From Candidatus Nitrosopolaris rasttigaisensis (lineage in GTDB: Archaea > Thermoproteota > Nitrososphaeria > Nitrososphaerales > Nitrososphaeraceae): DNA of 5,152 bases. Every line of letters starts with the position of its first letter. The stretch's first letter is position 1. The notes below the pieces were generated by a model that was not told the origin of the DNA, did no database searches, and saw only the letters and a program-made list of their open reading frames with translations. The position numbers and the translations under genes are program-made. Positions 5,111-5,152 of this stretch are shown piece by piece. Location of the stretch: contig CAKOFP010000207.1 of the NCBI GenBank assembly GCA_933226995.1, positions 1 to 5,152 on the forward strand, in the 5' to 3' direction.

Positions 5111-5152
5111 TGAAAAATGATTTCTTAATTCGTCTTACATTGGATGTTAGAC

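Noticed and set aside
1..5152. CRISPR array, insertion sequence, toxin-antitoxin pair or defence operon
   Set aside because: No spaced repeats, no transposase motif with terminal repeats, and no multi-gene operon of any kind are present.

Overview
The window reads as AT-rich archaeal chromosome, most likely from an ammonia-oxidising Nitrososphaeria (Thaumarchaeota) of the Nitrososphaera/Nitrosocosmicus kind. This is an inference from several signs: TATA boxes about 25-30 bases upstream of start codons with no ribosome-binding site (leaderless transcripts), very small zinc-finger and zinc-ribbon proteins, a TRAM-domain remnant, a tyrosine recombinase with a C-terminal coiled coil, and an HdeD-like membrane protein. 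No rRNA, tRNA or other firm taxonomic marker is present.

Layout. Positions 1-2750 are mostly gene-poor and look like a graveyard of decayed genes. At the left edge is a piece of TRAM domain interrupted by a stop codon. A faint frame with a CPxC knuckle follows (285-632). The only intact gene here is a 42-aa zinc ribbon (678-806) with its own TATA box. Next come a possible small membrane-protein remnant (1116-1349), a fragment of a CPCC-type zinc ribbon on the minus strand (1465-1596), and a multi-pass membrane protein on the minus strand (1647-2164) whose two halves sit in different frames, consistent with a one-base deletion. A further broken open frame lies on the plus strand (2303-2724).

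The right half is better preserved. A 406-aa tyrosine recombinase (2753-3973, minus) has a perfect 12-bp palindrome just upstream of its start codon. It is divergent from a 52-aa C2H2 zinc-finger protein (4210-4368, plus). That gene converges on an HdeD/DUF308 membrane protein (4516-5076, minus), and the gap between the two holds a strong 14-bp stem-loop (4395-4450).

How the parts relate: no multi-gene operon is visible; every intact gene appears to be transcribed alone from its own promoter. The solitary recombinase beside several decayed genes suggests the remains of an integrated element or an accessory region that is losing genes. I do not see a complete mobile element, attachment-site repeats, a CRISPR array or a recognisable defence system. 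The most useful observations are the frameshifted membrane gene, the stopped TRAM domain, the convergent-gap stem-loop, the palindrome at the recombinase promoter, and the repeated occurrence of zinc-binding microproteins, intact and decayed.
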